Assembly: GCA_964036295.1 (NCBI GenBank) | Contig: OZ038466.1 | Span: 16,774,001 to 16,838,000 of the forward strand | Length of the DNA: 64,000 nt | DNA from: Plumapathes pennacea | Taxonomy: Eukaryota > Cnidaria > Anthozoa > Antipatharia > Myriopathidae | Direction of reading: 5' to 3' | In this document: positions 62,248-64,000 of the stretch, piece by piece | How positions within the stretch are numbered: the stretch's first letter is position 1 | Layout of the letters: every line of letters begins with the position of its first letter | The notes under the pieces: model-generated | What the model was told of the DNA's origin: nothing | What the model saw: only the letters and a program-made list of their open reading frames with translations | Database searches by the model: none | Translations under genes and position numbers: made by a program

Positions 62248-62450
62248 GGGGGGGGGGGGGGGGGGGTACTCCCATATATTTCCTATATAGGTATGTTCCG
62301 CCCGATAGGGTATCATGGGTATCATTTTCAGGGTCTTCTCTCTTGAACAGGGTATCAAATTAGAGCACTTTGTCTTAGACAGGGTAGCAAAATTTCCATT
62401 TTTGTGTCTTGAATAGGTTCAGGGTTTTATAGAGTCAGCGGAACACCCCT
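62248..62450. repeat. Dispersed repeat 'GGGG..TACTCCCATATAT..', second copy
   Basis: Starts with a run of about 20 G, then TACTCCCATATATTTCC, TATAGGTATGTTCCGCC and repeated AACAGGGTA(T/G) motifs, in the same order as 57461-57690. Confidence 0.7.
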
Positions 62451-62796
62451 ACCTAAGAACAGGAACAATGAAATATTTTTCCATAACAATAGCATTTCTT
62501 TCCCAGAGGAATTGAATTCTATTGTTCCTGTCATCCATACAAATTAAAACATCCCAGATAAAAAAAAGTATTTTTTCATGACTTATTGCTATACTTGTGT
62601 TACAGTAACAGGGGCGCAGTTGGCATATATGCATGAAAAACATATGGAAAGTGTGCAAAGTAATAAGATTACTGGTTTAATGTTAGTGTTGCTTTTTGAA
62701 GCTATTTGCATATATGCAAATAGCTTCTATGTCGGCGGTTTGGACTAACAGCCGTTCGGCCCATCTCATTAGGTCAATAAAATGTTCCCCCTCTAA

Positions 62797-63185
62797 GGCC
62801 TGTTTACATGGAAGGAGGGTGACCCTCCTGGGAGGGACACCCTCCTAGAAGGGTCAGAAGATAGCACCCCGTTACATGACAAGCGCTATCCCTAGGGCTA
62901 TCTCGCCAACAGTCTGAAAGGTATCGCGCGGTCGCTAGATTTGAGATAGTAACCTGGCACCGCTAAAGATAGCCCTGCTGGGAGGGTAACCCTATCTCGA
63001 GCGTTTACATGACCAAAACTTGTCCCTGCTGGGAATGTTACCCTAGCAAGGAATAGGGTAACCCTCCTTCTAGGGTGACCCTACCTGTCATGTAAACGGA
63101 ACAAGGAATTTCAATAGAGAAGGGTGATCCTTCTAGGAGGGTGTCCCTCTTAGGAGGGTCACCCTCCCTCCATGTAAACAGAGCC
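62797..63185. repeat. Complete MITE, TIR GGCCTGTTTACATG, TSD TAA
   Basis: Left GGCCTGTTTACATGGAAGG and right CCTCCATGTAAACAGAGCC are inverted and flanked by TAA on both sides (62794-62796, 63186-63188). The interior is a dense set of GGAGGGT and ACCCTCC motifs that could fold repeatedly. Fragments occur at 5813-6037. Confidence 0.85.
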
Positions 63186-63646
63186 TAAGTAGCAAAAACT
63201 ACTGATGGGGGAGGGGCATGAAGTGTTATCCATATAAAAGCCGCCGTGGTACAGGACAGGTCCTGTGAGAAATGTTGTCTTTTCCAGTAAAGGGTTTCCG
63301 TGCTAATGTTATAACTTGGCGACAGAATGTCAGAAGCTAAATTACCTCTCCAGGGAGGGGTTTTCTAAATATAATTGGCTCTCTCGCACGTGGAGAATCA
63401 AGGTTGCCGATTCTTTGGTTGTATTAATTGTTAATGGTTGTATTTGGTTGTATTAATTTTCTCCCCCTTCAGCCCCTGGCTGACATATCCCGTAGTATCT
63501 GGCAAACAGGCGACACAGATTCACATTTAGAGCGACATTTCTGGACACATTTGCGAATATACGGTCCGCTCACAAAAGAAGGAACACAGTTCTATGGCGT
63601 GTGACCATGACATATGTTTTGGCAAAGGTAAAAGCTTATTCCGAGT

Positions 63647-63867
63647 TAGCCTGCGTAGCTGGCGGTCTTATTCGATGCGGTTGAACGGTGTTCACGGGCG
63701 CCATTTTGTACTGATGGCAGAAGGGAGACTGAGGTCAAGTGACAAAATTACGGGGCGGGGGGTGGGGGGTGGGGCGGGGGAAAAGTCTCCCTTCTGCCAT
63801 CAGTACAAAATGGCGCCCGTGAACACCGTTCAACCGCATCGAATGAGACCGCCAGCTACGCAGGCTA
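63647..63867. mobile_element. Mutator-like foldback element, about 85-bp TIRs, perfect 9-bp TSD
   Basis: Arms of about 85 bp (63647-63731 and 63787-63867) starting TAGCCTGCGTAGCTGGCGG are near-perfect reverse complements around a G-rich loop. ATTCCGAGT flanks both sides exactly (63638-63646 and 63868-63876). Long TIRs plus a 9-bp duplication are the hallmark of Mutator-like elements (family knowledge). ORFs on both strands here are mirror artefacts. Confidence 0.88.
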
Positions 63868-64000
63868 ATTCCGAGTTTTTTGCGTTCGCTGATATGTTTG
63901 TTGACACATGAACTATCATGCTCTATCATAGACGATCATCAACTAGCAAATAGCTTCACGTACGCTTTGTGGACCTATGTTTTATTGTTACCACCGTGCA

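Larger units (their letters stand above)
60638..64000. other. Right-hand intergenic sequence
   Basis: No gene is supported after copy F. It holds a GAA/A tract at 61268-61300, two members of a 9-bp-target-site foldback family (61791-61887 and 63647-63867), a G-rich dispersed repeat (62248-62450) and a complete TAA-flanked MITE (62797-63185). Confidence 0.55.

Noticed and set aside
63594..63929. Mirror-image ORFs on both strands sharing SLRSWRS-like sequence
   Set aside because: They arise from the two arms of the foldback element at 63647-63867.

Overview
The window is eukaryotic, and most likely from an anthozoan cnidarian such as a stony coral (inference). The grounds are AT-rich sequence, many short GT-AG-bounded exons, very dense short inverted-repeat transposons, a short nanos gene, and secreted PAN/EGF/fibrinogen and GH10 genes. 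I found no bacterial or viral gene. Exon joins were made by eye from reading-frame continuity, splice signals and family conservation; there are no transcript data.

Left part (1-28 kb), four intron-rich genes, all on the + strand. (1) 1-4634: the last 12 coding exons of the XPF/ERCC4 DNA-repair endonuclease, with the ERK nuclease motif and the HhH tail. (2) 7108-9870: a four-exon secreted PAN/apple + EGF + fibrinogen-C protein. (3) 12510-14928: a three-exon secreted PAN protein with an unusual C-terminal domain. It has upstream DNA in common with gene 2, and a partial duplicate of its intron and exon 2 lies downstream. (4) 17573-28085: a 16-exon, 896-residue secreted GH10 endo-xylanase-like protein with a Cys-rich module, a CBM22-like module, the GH10 barrel with both catalytic glutamates, a plant-xylanase-like tail and a terminal thrombospondin type 1 repeat. 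All 15 exon junctions keep frame.

Middle (28-33 kb): mostly repeats. There is a 32/33-bp minisatellite between 215-bp direct repeats, a 0.7-kb DNA transposon with 6-bp target-site duplications, a LINE 3' tail, and a possible CpG-rich first exon at 30344.

Right part (33-61 kb): an array of six intact, single-exon Tctex1-type dynein light-chain genes plus a seventh truncated copy. Order: A- (33.4), B+ (36.0), nanos- (42.4), C+ (50.7), truncated G+ (53.9), D+ (55.4), E+ (58.3), F- (60.1). Two sequence classes are visible. A, B, E and F are DYNLT5/TCTEX1D1-like. C and D, which flank truncated copy G, have a GCAWDET core and an N-terminal HADFP motif. Arginine-rich/serine motifs recur in the otherwise divergent N-termini. 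An intronless nanos gene with a perfect double CCHC zinc finger and a NOT1-interacting-type motif sits inside the array.

The intergenic DNA holds many MITE and foldback families (TTAA-, TA-, TTA/TAA-, 6-bp and 9-bp target-site types). The best candidates for something undescribed are the intronless Tctex1 array interrupted by nanos and the animal GH10-TSP1 protein.
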